DNA from: Glandiceps talaboti
Taxonomy: Eukaryota; Hemichordata; Enteropneusta; Spengelidae
DNA length: 64,000 nt
Reading direction: 5' to 3'
Assembly (NCBI RefSeq): GCF_964340395.1
Contig: NC_135558.1
Location: 14,472,000-14,535,999, forward strand
Below are positions 1 through 12,343 of this stretch, piece by piece. The notes under the pieces were generated by a model. That model was not told where the DNA came from. It saw only the letters and a list, made by a program, of their open reading frames with translations, and ran no database searches. The position numbers and the translations under genes were made by a program. Position 1 is the first letter of the stretch. Each line of letters begins with the position of its first letter.

Positions 1-136
1 ATTTGTTCCATGAATAAGTTAATGGATTTGACCAGATCTGAAGATAAAGTACTTCAGGAGGTTATGTTCCTAGAGTGTGAAGTTAAGGCTGGATTGAGAA
101 ATTATTTAGTCATGTGACTTAAGCTATGCTGATTAT

Positions 137-137
137 C

Positions 138-172
<35 letters not shown>

Positions 173-235
173 CAGATATACACAGAGACACAGAAACACA
201 TATAAACACATACACACATACATACATACATACAT

Positions 236-276
<41 letters not shown>
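137..276. repeat. Compound microsatellite (CA)n(CATA)n(CAGA)n, unit 1
   Basis: CA, CATA and CAGA blocks follow one another in intron 8. It is the same locus as 5819-6129 and 11795-12052 in the other units. Here the CAGA block is long and the CATA block short. Confidence 0.95.
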
Positions 277-277
<1 letters not shown>

Positions 278-457
278 TCACAATTATATTTTTACATAGA
301 CATATATTTGAAATGTTGTGTTTCATTGGAATTCAAATATTGAAAGTAACATACTGATAAACTATTGTCTTACACTAACTAATATACACTAAGTAAAGTA
401 ATGCAATATACCTATTCCTGATAAAATCATTCACTGTCTGTGTTAATAAATGCTTAC

Positions 458-556
458 CACAATTGACTTCATCAGAATCGTCACCACAGTCGTCATCACC
501 ATCACACTCGTAGTGTCCAGGAATATTACTACCATCGGCGCATATAAATGGAGGAC
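458..556 (-). CDS. Exon 8: LDLa-like module (unit 1), last exon seen
   Basis: This 99-nt phase 1-1 exon encodes [20 protein letters not shown] followed by [12 protein letters not shown]. It differs from exon 6 by one base (Ile for Met). It exits in phase 1 at donor gtaagca (457-451), so at least one more exon must lie left of the window. Confidence 0.86.
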
Positions 557-1297
557 CTGTAACACGTAAGTTTTACATTGCATCTTTAATATGGATAATG
601 TAGGTAGAAACGCATATATGATACATGCACATATGAATGTGGTTAATCTATAATATAGTATATTTTCTAAGCTATAAATGTATAGCAAATTGACCGATAA
701 TGTAGTAATTTTCTAACCGATAAGTTAATAAAGGAAAGTGCTAACGTATTAATGTGAGAATATGTTCCAGTCGTGATCGTTAATCGGTTGTTATGGTTAA
801 ATTAGCCAAAATAAATGTAGTAAACGCCCCCAACCTTTAGAGTCCAGAAGAGAACTCCTACTACTTTGTTAAAGGAGAACATGTAATACAAAAACCTAAA
901 CGGGTACATCCAACAATAGCTGGGTAGTTTAAATTTTTGAAGCAAAGGTCGTGCAGAAATCAAAGGGACCTGCATTAAATCTGACGTATGTCTATATTTC
1001 TGTTAACAGCTGAAATTTAGATCTGATCACAATACTGACAACTTTGACACTTTAACGCTATACAAGGATATACATTAACATATTGTCATCGTTCATAATG
1101 TTCTCTGATAAAAGGACTACATGGGAAATATATACAAGCAGCAAGACACGATGAAATCTGTGTTATTTGTTGCAGTATATATTATCGATCCTCAAATAGC
1201 TTTCCATGGTGCACTTTCTACAGTGTTTTTTTTAAAACTATAATATAGTAATTTTTCTATTTCGTCCGATAAGAGAGTAAAGACTAGTTCTAACTTA

Positions 1298-3085
1298 GGG
1301 AAGAGGTCCATTTCAAGTTGCCGGTACCGCGGGCGGTTCCCGCGGGAAACACACCTTTACCGCGGTAACAGCGGTACCGGGTTCAGCTGTCAGTAATGAG
1401 CTTGTATGTACACGGGAAACCGACGATACCGGGACCACGACATTATCTCCATAGTCTTTTGTGTGGCATGTCCTTTGATTATTCCGACAACACCTAAATT
1501 CATTGTTCATGAGAGAACAATAGATCGCAAACATGTCGCACACGATGCTATTCGGAGATGTTTTGCAGGTCCGATGATTTGTCGCATGTTTTTTTTTTCC
1601 GAATTCAGTAGACCACCGAACTCAATGGGGACATGGGTGACGTTCAGACACTGAGATTGATGTTCAAAACTGACACAACTTAAACAGGTACCGACATGAA
1701 CCCTCACGTCACAGTATCGATAAATGATTAAAATAATAATGCCCACTCGCCAAATCGTAAAATGCGAATAAAATCTGCAATTTGCAAGAAGATTTTGGAC
1801 TCAATTAGTCAAACTTGCGAGGACACTTCTGCGACACCAGAAAGTCTATAAGCAATGGCGCGGCGTGTTCATCGATACGAAAATGTGGCGATCAGATCTG
1901 TTCACACTTGTAGCTACGTCATGATTACTTCAAGGTCGGTCAGGGGTCATGTTACGTCCCCCTTGCCATGTGCGCTTGGTAAAAGGAAATGAAAACTGCC
2001 CTTATAATAAAACGTAACTGCTTTACTTTAGGTTGTACATACTTCAGAAAGGAATATCTGAAAAATCATGAGGTAACACGAGACCAAAACGTCGCGGCCA
2101 TGGCCACCCGAAGACTTTGTGTATGAAATAGTTGCACATTTCGACTGACATATTTTTGTACATGCCTTTTTTTCTACTCGCGTGTACATGTACATCATTT
2201 GTGTCTAATACTGTTTTATTGTCATAACTATTTGATTTCGGTCACACCTCTCAACTAAAGACTAATTGTTGTCACCATAGACTGGACAATTAATAAGTCG
2301 TTTACAACCTCTTACTACACTTTGATGCTTTTATAGACAAATGTGCAATATAACGTAATTCGTAGCTTTTCTTTAAAATACGAGCCAATGATAGTGTACG
2401 AAGAAAGTGTGAACGTTTCATCGGTCACGATGTATAGTAAGCATTACGGATTTCATATTCACTGTCAGAACTGTATACAATAGAAAAATGTATAAATATA
2501 ACCAGGACAAAAGACTAGTGACACTATGATACTGGTTTTTATTCACAGCATTTTTATTCATTTAATTCAAAGTCCTACCCTTTCGATGAACCCGCTCAGC
2601 ATTTGACCCACTTGCACGGAGTTATCGTATTTTTAACAAAGCCTGCTGTTCCACTATTCGATCACACTGCATGCACGGTGCGATCGAAGAATGAAAGCAG
2701 TTGCGTCTGACTTTTCGTCACAAATTGATTACATGTTCCAATAAACTTGATTCGTATGGCAATGTTTATTCTTGTCTCGAAATCGTCTGATGATTTTTAA
2801 CGTACGTCGCAGTTAACCAATTGTAACATTACTTGCAGTGAATTTATAAAACCTCTTTGTATTGACGGAAGAAACCGAGGTTCCCGCGGTTCCGACCAGA
2901 AACAACGATCTGATTAATATTCAGGTACCCCATTCACACTGAATTCATTATGCCATGTCAAGCGGTAATGAGTTTCTCATGAATATGCACGGTAACAAAG
3001 CGGTAAAACCGCCGGCGGTACGGGAGGGTTTGGATTCCCGCGGGAACCGCCTGCGGTACCGGCAACTTGAAATGGACTTCTTCCC
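1298..3085. mobile_element. Non-autonomous DNA transposon, PIF/Harbinger-like
   Basis: A 1788-bp insertion in intron 7 has 51-bp terminal inverted repeats (1298-1348 and 3035-3085). They begin GGGAAGAGGTCCATTTC, carry GGTACCGC, and end in the palindrome TTCCCGCGGGAA. The insertion is flanked by the direct repeat TTA (1295-1297 and 3086-3088). The same place in unit 3 (about 7140-7155) has no insertion, so the ends are defined by a filled/empty site comparison. A TTA target duplication fits the TWA preference of PIF/Harbinger. No ORF is longer than about 80 codons and no transposase is recognisable, so it is non-autonomous. Confidence 0.78.
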
Positions 3086-4117
3086 TTATCAATGCGACAA
3101 TATGCACCAATAGTGATCATCAATCAGTTGTAAAAGTCGTGAATTGGCCAAAACAAAAATATTACCCCCCCCCCCCCCCCACCGATTCCTAATACTTCTT
3201 TAACGCAAGCACATGTGATATAAAACGTAACCCGGAATTTAGAAAAATAGTAAGGAAGTTATATTGACGAATTAAGCAAAGTTAATGGTGGAATCAAAGT
3301 GATCTGTATCAAATGTGCACGTATAATGATACATTTGTTCCAGTTAGATCTGATATTGAGAACGTGATGTCTTGACAGTTTAGAAGCCTAGACATTAATC
3401 AGTATGTTCCTCAATTGTGTTCTGACAAAAAGTACTACATAAGAGATATTTACAAACAGTTAGTCACTTATTGTCGATACTGCTAAATCATCTAATCATT
3501 ATCGCAAAAAAAAAGAAAGTATTCATGAGTACAAGTTAAAGCGAATACTTATTCTTCCTTCTTTCAGTTTATTAATTGCAAATATTAGGGATGCTAAACA
3601 ACTTGAATATTTAATTTTTACTAAAGGAATAACAAATCAGAATTGAAATAAAGCGGAATAATTTTGACGTAATGTCTGGTTCTTATTTTTCTTTTTCTTT
3701 TTTTCTTACTAAACTGTGAACGCTTTTCTGTTTTTTTTTCTTGGTAGATGTATTTTCTTTCTTTCTTTGAACTTGCAATAAAACAGGTTAAATTAAAGCT
3801 GCAAGCCGCATTTGCGGGGCCCAGCGGTTTGCCCAGCAGGCAGTGTTATGCTGCGTGGAGGTTGGAGTAGTCTTCCTTCTACATGCCAAATTGTAAGGTT
3901 ATCTATACACTGGTTTCAGAGAAGAACATTTTAAAAATGATTTGGAGAAAAATCCAATGTCCAAGTAGATGATGCACTCACGGTGATACGACGAACGAAG
4001 AGGTGATATCGGGTAATAGCCTCATCATATTGTTTGTGTAGACTTAATTATTTGTTATTTGATTAAAATACTTAATATGCTTTGATCATTACTTATTGTA
4101 TGTGTATAGTTTCTTAC

Positions 4118-4201
4118 CTGAACAGTCGTCAGTATCTGTTCCATATCCACAATACGTAGGTTCATCACACATACCATCGTAGGCATACTGGCAACTATTT
4201 T
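4118..4201 (-). CDS. Exon 7: CQYAYDG module (unit 2)
   Basis: This 84-nt phase 1-1 exon encodes NSCQYAYDGMCDEPTYCGYG followed by TDTDDCS. It has the same borders as exon 5 (ctatag acceptor, gtaaga donor) in the neighbouring tandem unit. After exon 6 the split codon G|AA gives Glu. Confidence 0.82.
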
Positions 4202-5817
4202 CTATAGCAAATAAAGAACATTGTTTGAATTATCAGGACATTTATGAGCCACATGATTAAAATGTCAAATTCTATAATTATGATTTGGTACATACACTAG
4301 CCTTAGAAAAGGTGCACATGTCCTGAAACGCTTGTTGGTAAAGCTTTCGGTTCTACTAAGTCATTTGCTATATCTCACGTGTGTACACTTCATATTCTAT
4401 AGGATATGGTGCATTCATCAACCATAACAAAACGCATATGTTATATGACGTAAATATTACTTTATTGGTTTTAATATGTGATTTATATAATTAATGATTT
4501 GGGTAATTAGGTGTTATCCGTACTAAGCAAGCCCCAAATTTCACATAGTTTGGTATTAAATAATGTATGATGGTTGTCCAGAATTTTGATTTGTAATTGT
4601 TAATAATTAATGTACGTAGAGGCTAAAATATGAATGTTTTCGACCCTAACGGAAGGCATGTACTTTACATCTGGTTTCAGTCATTTGCATCCCTCCATAC
4701 AGTTGATAGTTGCAATGTTTTAGAGTGATTTATGTAACATTAATTTTAACCTCGAGGATTAGTATTTCATTTAATTCATGACGTATATAAGAAAATAGAA
4801 TTAAAGTATTCATCAGTGTGTCCCTTTTTACCTTTTGCAAAGGGAGGGGTCTGACTGTGTCACGATCCCCCTCTCTTTCGTTAATACAGTTGTTGTAACA
4901 CAATACATGCATTAAATGTAAAATAAATTGTTAAATACAGTTATGATAACTCAGTACACGTGTCTTAAAACATGATGATGTAGCTTTTAATTTTATTGAA
5001 CAATTTGCATAATTATGACTCAAGCCAATTAATGGCTATAACATGTATGGTAAATGTGAATTTCACATTATGATAATGTACTTTGGATCTAACATGAAAC
5101 ATTTTGTTCTTACAGAAGACATTCAGTTTATACCCTGTCAATATCCAATTTTCTTGCCTTTACTGGCAATCAGTTTATATCTCGTAATGACTCTTGTGTA
5201 GATTTATTTATTTGTTATTTGATTATAGTATTTAACATACGTAAAGTATTTAACATACACTAAGATTAGGCCACTGGCAACTATTTTCTATAGCAACTAC
5301 AGAACATTGTTTGATTTACCTCGAGTTATCATGCCTCATTAATATGCCATTGAGGATTGTATATCAATTATTTGATTAGAATATCCTACCAGTCTTAATC
5401 TCTGCCAGAGGTAGATCAAATTAGCCCCCATGGGTGACATTTATGCAAGGACATTGATATCACAGTGTGGAAATAACAATGATAGGTGGTCAACTGATTT
5501 ACATTAATGATAATCTAAATGTTTTAATATTCACTATTGATATTTCGTGTTACTGGATGATGTACATGAAATAACAATGATAGATAGTCAACTGATTTAC
5601 ATAAATAATAATCTAAATTTTGTAATATCCATTATTTATATTTCGTGTTACTTGATGATGAACACCAGATTCTCAAAGGATTATTTGTTCCATGAACATG
5701 TTAATAGATTTGACCAGATCTGAAGAGAAAGTACTTCAGGAGGTTATGTTCCTAGAGTGTGAAGTTAAGGCTGGATGGAGAAATTATTTAGTCATATGAC
5801 TTAAGCTATGCTGATTA

Positions 5818-5818
<1 letters not shown>

Positions 5819-5890
<72 letters not shown>

Positions 5891-6129
5891 TACACACACA
5901 CACACACACACACGCACATACGTACGCGCGCACACAGAGATATACACAGAGACACAAATATATATAGACACATACATGCATACATGCATGCATACATACA
6001 TACATACATACATACATACATACATACATGCATGCATGCATACATACATACATACATACATACATACATACATACATACATACATACATACATACATACA
6101 TACATACATACATACAGATAGACAGACAG
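5819..6129. repeat. Compound microsatellite (CA)n(CATA)n(CAGA)n, unit 2
   Basis: This is the longest of the three paralogous arrays. It has a long CA block, a GCGCGC interruption near 5927, long CATA/CATG blocks and a short CAGA block. Confidence 0.95.
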
Positions 6130-6312
6130 ACTCACAATTATATTTTTGCATAGACATATATTTGAAATGTTGTGTTTCATTGGAATTCAAATATTGAAAG
6201 TAACATACTGATAAACTATTGTCTTACACTAACTAATATACACTAAGTAAAGTAATGCAATATACCTATTCCTGATAAAAATCATTCACTGTCTGTGCTA
6301 ATAAATGCTTAC

Positions 6313-6411
6313 CACAATTGACTTCATCAGAATCGTCACCACAGTCGTCATCACCATCACACTCGTAGTGTCCAGGAATATTACTACCATCGGCGCACAT
6401 AAATGGAGGAC
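6313..6411 (-). CDS. Exon 6: LDLa-like module (unit 2)
   Basis: This 99-nt phase 1-1 exon encodes [20 protein letters not shown] followed by [12 protein letters not shown]. It has four Cys (positions 2, 4, 5 and 6 of the LDLa pattern) and the intact D-C-G-D-D-S-D-E calcium cage. Cys1 is replaced by Gly at the split codon and Cys3 by Ser/Asn, so the pair that normally forms the Cys1-Cys3 bond is lost together. It is almost identical to exon 8. Confidence 0.87.
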
Positions 6412-7844
6412 CTGTAACACGTAAGTTTTACATTGCATCTTTAATATGCATAATGTAGGTAGAAACGCATATATGATACATACACATATGAATGTGGTTA
6501 ATCTATAATATAGTATATTTTCTAAGCTATAAATGTATAGCAAATTGACCGATAATGTAGTAATTTTCTAACCGATAAGTTAATAAAGGAAAGTGCTAAC
6601 GTATTAATGTGAGAATATGTTCCAGTCGTGATCGTTAATCGGTTGTTATGGTTAAATTAGCCAAAATAAATGTAGTAACGCCCCCCAACCTTTAGAGTCC
6701 AGAAGAGAACTCCTACTACTTTGTTAAAGGAGAACATGTAATACAAAAACCTAAACGGGTACATCCAACAATAGCTGGGTAGTTTAAATTTCTGAAGCAA
6801 AGGTCATGCAGAAATCAAAGGGACCTGCATTAAATCTGACGTATGTCTATATTTCTGTTCACAGCTGAAATTTAGATCTGATCACAATACTGACAACTCT
6901 GACACTTTAACGCTATACAAGGATATACATTAACATATTGTCATCGTTCATAATGTTCTCTGGTAAAAGGACTACATGGGAAATATATACAAGCAGCAAG
7001 ACACGATGAAATCTGCGTTATTTGTTGCAGTATATATTATCGATCCTCAAATAGCTTTCCATAGTGCACTTTCTACAGTGTTTTTTTTAACTATAATATA
7101 GTAATTTTTCTATTTCGTCCGATAAGAGAGTAAATACTAGTTCTATTTCATCAATGCGACAATATGCACCAATAGTGATCATCAATCAGTTGTAAAAGTC
7201 GTGAATTGGCCAAAAAAAAGTATCAACAACAACCCCCCCCCCCCGATTCCTAATACTTCTTTAACGCAAGCACATGTGATATAAAACGTAACCCGGTATT
7301 TAGAAAAATAGTAAGGAAGTTATATTGACGAATTAAGCAAAGTTAATGGTGGAATCAAAGTGATCTGTATCAAATGTGCACGTATAATGATACATTTGTT
7401 CCAGTTAGATCTGATATTGAGAACGTGATGTCTTGACAGTTTAGGTGCCTAGACATTAATCAGTATGTTCCTCAATTGTGTTCTGACAAAAAGTACTACA
7501 TAAGAGATATTTACAAACAGTTAGTCACTTATTGTCGATACTTCTAAATCATCTAATCATTATCGCAAAAAAAGAGAAAGTATTCATGAGTACAAGTAAT
7601 AAAGCGAATACTTATTCTTCCTTCTTTCAATTTATAAATTGCAAATATTAGGGATGCTAAACAACTTGAATATTTAATTTTTACTAAAGGAATAACAAAT
7701 CAGAATTGAAATAATTTTGACGTAATGTCTGGTTCTTATTTTTCTTTTTCTTTTTTTCTTACTAAACTGTGAATACTTTTCTTTTTTTTTCTTGGTAGAT
7801 GTATTTTCTTTCTTTCTTTGAACTTGCAATAAAAGAGATTAAAT

Positions 7845-8490
7845 TAAAGCTGCAAGCCGCATTTGCGGGGCCCTGCGGTTTGCCCAGCAGGCAGTGTTAT
7901 GCTGCGTGGAGGTTGGAGTAGTCTTCCTTCTACATGCCAAATTGTAAGGTTATCTATACACTGGTTTCAGAGAAGAATGATTGGAGAAAAATCCAATATC
8001 CAAGTAGATGATTCTATTTGCCAAAATGCAAGTCATTCAGTGCAGTGCTTTTGGAGAAGTTGCTTTCAACTTTTTGTAATATCCAATATGGCCACCATAG
8101 CTGTCAACCGATTGCAATGCTTTTCGCAAACTTTAAAGACATCACTTAAATGATGCTATAAGCAAAGATCACACTAAGTGGACTGCTCGTTTTGGAGAAG
8201 CCAATTTCGAGCCAATTGGACCCTTAGGTCTTGAGAAGAAATTGTTTTAAGATTTTCACGAAATCCAATATGGCGGCCAGGTCACGTGATCTGCTGAAAG
8301 ATTCTGGGTCAGTTGGACAAATAAGCATGGTCCCCGACAAGCTTTATGGGCAACCGTTTTCTAGTTGTAGCTCGGCAAAAAAAATGGCAGAAGAAGAAAG
8401 AAGAGGAAGACGAAGTAGCCAAAGACGAAAAATCCTATCAACACCAATAGGGGCCCAGGGTCATAAGCTTGGGCTCCTAATTAAAAAAAT
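7845..8490 (+). repeat. Dispersed non-coding repeat with GGGGCCC ends
   Basis: The segment starts near attaaagctgcaagccgc / gcggggccc and ends in ggggcccagggtcataagc / gggctcctaatta. Inside are two 'ccaatatggc' motifs and an A-rich aagaagaaagaag stretch before the 3' end. The same sequence begins in unit 2 at about 3797 but is cut at about 3978 by the inter-unit deletion. Elements of this look are scattered in invertebrate genomes, though I cannot name the family. The two ORFs inside show no protein family. Confidence 0.45.
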
Positions 8491-9198
8491 AAACTGTAAG
8501 TCACGATGAAATCGTGTGATGATAATAAAAGGCAAGTGTCTTACTGAATAACTTGATTTAGTGCAATATCTTAAGGATTTTTATGTGCATAGCTGAAGAA
8601 ACTAACCTATTCAGGGATATACCATAATGGTGGTTCAGCATTGTTGAGTCATTTAATTGATGATGAATATTACCAAATGAGTAAAATCAAGTGAATCTTG
8701 GTATATAACTTTTATATCAGAAAAGAAGAAACCGATTATATTTAGATAAATATGCTTTGAATGTTACTAAAACACTTGCATAATTATCGATTTGAGAGGT
8801 TAGGGAATATCTTTAGAGCTTATCGTATACAAACGTCATATCTAGTTTGGTGTATACCTTGATGATAAAATAATGCATGTGTGATTAACGCGCCTTGATG
8901 TAGAATTAATTTTTAAAGAGTTATTTGCATGATTAAAAATTTTCGGTAATACAATTCTTAGCAATGCATGCTTTAAGTGATATGTGTCTTAAAAAGCTGA
9001 TGATGTACGCAGCTTTTAATTTCATTGAACCGTTTGTATAATTAATGAAGCTTACCAATTGTTATACCATGTATGGTTGTTCAGAATGCAAGACATCATG
9101 ATAATGTGTGTTTGAAAGTATGTAAATCATTTTATTCTTACAGAAGATCTTGCCAATCTTCAATTCTCTGCCATTTATAGGAGGCAATCAGTTTATAT

Positions 9199-9855
9199 TG
9201 GGCATTATCATATACCTATACCCATATCAACCACTCCTTGTAACGTTTAATGCGAAATATCACTTCTGATATGGGACGTTAAACGTCATGATATTCACGT
9301 TAAACGTCATCAGAAAACACCTCTCTGATTGGACAAAAGATGTCAATTCCGAACATAAACAAACTTAAATAAAATGGTGGCCCATCGTCAAAGTTGAAGT
9401 TAGGGATATCGCTTATGCCACAACACTGTGGAATTTTCAAAACAAGGAAATTTTGACGAAAATATCCATACCCAAATGGTACTATTTATGATCATAAATT
9501 TATAACAATACTGTGCAGGTACATACATCCAGCAACTGTATTGCGGGCACGACTGTGTGTACCACACTATCTTACATTGCAGCAATTACACTTACAGTGG
9601 ACCATCTACTGAATTTTAGAGAACTTACTCTAATACCAATATTGTATTCCGGAGTAATTATGGAACGTTATACCGAAATCTGATGAAAGTCAATGATCGT
9701 CGGAGCAGGTTGACCAGGGTCAGCGAACTATGTGTACATGATCACCATAACAGGTCACACGAAACGCGAGGCTCACTGCATTAGCAAGCCGTGCTTTTTT
9801 CATTATTTGCAATTTCCCTTTGAACTCCTGGGCATAGGCATATGATAAATCAGTT
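9199..9855. mobile_element. Possible small DNA element with about 25-bp inverted ends
   Basis: The left end gggcattatcatatacctata (near 9201) is inverted at 9829-9850 as ctgggcataggcatatgata. The interior holds repeated acgttaaacgtcat motifs (9275-9310). There is no transposase ORF. It lies in the 1.95 kb missing from unit 2. The ends are imperfect, so the call is tentative. Confidence 0.35.
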
Positions 9856-10001
9856 ATTACCTGATATCACCAGGTGTCCTCTTCATTCGTCGTATCACCG
9901 TTCGTGCAGTTTCCATAACGTGACACTCATCTAACAACTTGTGTCACGTTACGGAAACTGCACTCACGGTGATACGACGAACGAAGAGGTGATATCGGGT
10001 A
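9854..10001. repeat. Long imperfect hairpin (inverted repeat)
   Basis: The left arm (about 9854-9926) and right arm (about 9941-10001) are inverted copies of each other over roughly 60 nt. Both include gtgtcacgtta / taacgtgacac, the gcagtttcc block and cgtcgtatcaccg. They are separated by a loop of about 10-15 nt. Only the right arm is kept in unit 2 (3973-4020), directly at the deletion junction. Confidence 0.7.
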
Positions 10002-10103
10002 ATAGCCTCATCATATTGTTTGTGTAGACTTAATTATTTGTTATTTGATTAAAATACTTAATATGCTTTGATCAGTACTTATTGTATGTGTATAGTTTCT
10101 TAC

Positions 10104-10187
10104 CTGAACAGTCGTCAGTATCTGTTCCATATTCACAATACATAGGTTCATCACACACACCATCGTAGGCATAATTGCAACTATTTT
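10104..10187 (-). CDS. Exon 5: CNYAYDG module (unit 3)
   Basis: This 84-nt phase 1-1 exon has acceptor ttgctatag and donor gtaaga. It encodes NSCNYAYDGVCDEPMYCEYG followed by TDTDDCS. It pairs with the downstream LDLa exon through a G|GT split codon, giving Gly instead of Cys at the junction. Compared with exon 7 it has five base changes, and every affected codon is changed in meaning (N/Q, V/M, M/T, E/G). Confidence 0.82.
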
Positions 10188-11793
10188 CTATAGCAAATAG
10201 AGAACATTGTTTGAGTTATCAGGACATTTATGAGTCACATGATTAAAATGTCAAATTCTATAATTATGATTTGGTACATACACCAGCCTTAGAAAAGGTG
10301 CACATGTCCTGAAACGCTTGTTGGTAAAGCTTTCGGTTCTACTAATTCATTTGCTATATCTCACGTGTGTACACTTCACTATAGGTGCATTCATCAACCA
10401 TAACAAAACGCACATGTTATATGACGTAAATATTACTTTATTGGTTTTAATATGTGATTTATATAATTAATGATTTGGGTAATTAGGTGTTATCCGTACT
10501 AAGCAAGCCCCAAATTTCACATAGTTTGGTATTAAATAATGTATGATGGTTGTCCAGAATTTTGATTTGTAATTGTTAATAATTAATGTACGTAGAGGCT
10601 AAAATATGAATGTTTTCGACCCTAACGGAAGGCATGTACTTTACATCTGGTTTCAGTCATTTGCATCCCTCCATACAGTTGATAGTTGCAATGTTTTAGA
10701 GAGATTTATGTAACATTAATTTTAACCTCGAGGATTAGTATTTCATTTAATTCATGACGTATATAAGAAAATAGAATTAAAGTATTCATCAGTGTGTCCC
10801 TTTTTACCTTTTGCAAAGGGAGGGGTCTGACTGTGTCACGATCCCCCTCTCTTTCGTTAATACAGTTGTTGTAACACAATACATGCATTAAATGTAAAAT
10901 AAATTGTTAAATACAGTTATGATAACTCAGTACACGTGTCTTAAAACATGATGATGTAGCTTTTAATTTTATTGAACAATTTGCATAATTATGACTCAAG
11001 CCAATTAATGGCTATAACATGTATGGTAAATGTGAATTTCACATTATGATAATGTACTTTGGATCTAACATGAAACATTTTGTTCTTACAGAAGACATTC
11101 AGTTTATACCCTGTCAATATCCAATTTTCTTGCCTTTACTGGCAATCAGTTTATATCTCGTAATGACTCTTGTGTAGATTTATTTATTTGTTATTTGATT
11201 ATAGTATTTAACATACGTAAAGTATTTAACATACACTAAGATTAGGCCACTGGCAACTATTTTCTATAGCAAATACAGAACATTGTTTGATTTATTTCGA
11301 GTTATCATGCCACATTAATATGCCATTCAGGATTGTATATCAATTATTTGATTAGAATATCCTACCAGTCTTAATCTCTGCCAGAGGTAGATCAAATTAA
11401 CCCCCATGAGTGACATTTATGCAAGGACATGGATATCATAGTGTGGAAATAACAATGATAGGTGGTCAACTGATTTACATAAATGATAATCTAAATGTTT
11501 TAATATTCACTACTGATATTTCGTGTTACTGCATGATGTACATGAAATAACAATGATAGATAGTCAACTGATTTACATAAATAATAATCTAAATTTTGTA
11601 ATATCCATTATTTATATTTCGTGTTACTTGATGATGAACACCAGATTCTCAAAGGATTATTTGTTCCATGAACATGTTAATAGATTTGACCAGATCTGAA
11701 GAGAAAGTACTTCAGGAGGTTATGTTCCTAGAGTGTGAAGTTAAGGCTGGATGGAGAAATTATTTAGTCATATGACTTAAGCTATGCTGATTA

Positions 11794-11794
<1 letters not shown>

Positions 11795-11848
<54 letters not shown>

Positions 11849-11988
11849 TACACACACACACACACACACACGCACATACGTACGCGCGCACACAGAGATA
11901 TACACAGAGACACAAATATATATAGACACATACATGCATACATGCATGCATACATACATACATACATACATACATACATACATGCATG

Positions 11989-12020
<32 letters not shown>

Positions 12021-12052
12021 CATACACACATACAGACAGACAGACAGACAGA
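11795..12052. repeat. Compound microsatellite (CA)n(CATA)n(CAGA)n, unit 3
   Basis: This is the paralogous array in the third unit, intermediate in length, with the same order of blocks and the same GCGCGC interruption near 11884. Confidence 0.95.
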
Positions 12053-12241
12053 CTCACAATTATATAATTATATTTTTGCATAGACATATATTTGAAATGT
12101 TGTGTTTCATTGGAATTCAAATATTGAAAGTAACATACTGATAAACTATTGTCTTACACTAACTAATATACACTAAGTAAAGTAATGCAATATATCTATT
12201 CCTGATAAAATCATTCACTGTCTGTGTTAATAAATGCTTAC

Positions 12242-12343
12242 CACAATTGACTTCATCAGAATCGTCACCACAGTCGTTATCACCATCACACTCGTAGTGT
12301 CCAGGAATACTAGTACTACCATCAGCGCACATAAATGGAGGAC
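12242..12343 (-). CDS. Exon 4: LDL-receptor class A-like module (unit 3)
   Basis: This 102-nt phase 1-1 exon encodes [20 protein letters not shown] followed by [13 protein letters not shown]. It keeps the LDLa signature: F-x-C near the start, then C-D-x-x-x-D-C-x-D-x-S-D-E-x-x-C, including the acidic Ca2+ cage. The usual third Cys before Ile is Ser, and the first Cys can come only from the split codon (T from exon 3 plus GT), which makes C-P-P-F-M-C. It has one codon more than the other two LDLa exons (STSI versus SNI). Confidence 0.88.

Noticed and set aside
1313-1746. Three ORFs of 76-82 codons
   Set aside because: They lie in the end region of the non-autonomous DNA element and show no transposase motifs.
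5801-6197. Open frames of 75-129 codons on both strands
   Set aside because: They are Thr-His, Tyr-Ile-His or Val-Cys runs produced by CA and CATA repeats. The same applies at 11.8, 32.4, 42.7-43.4, 50.2 and 61.2 kb.
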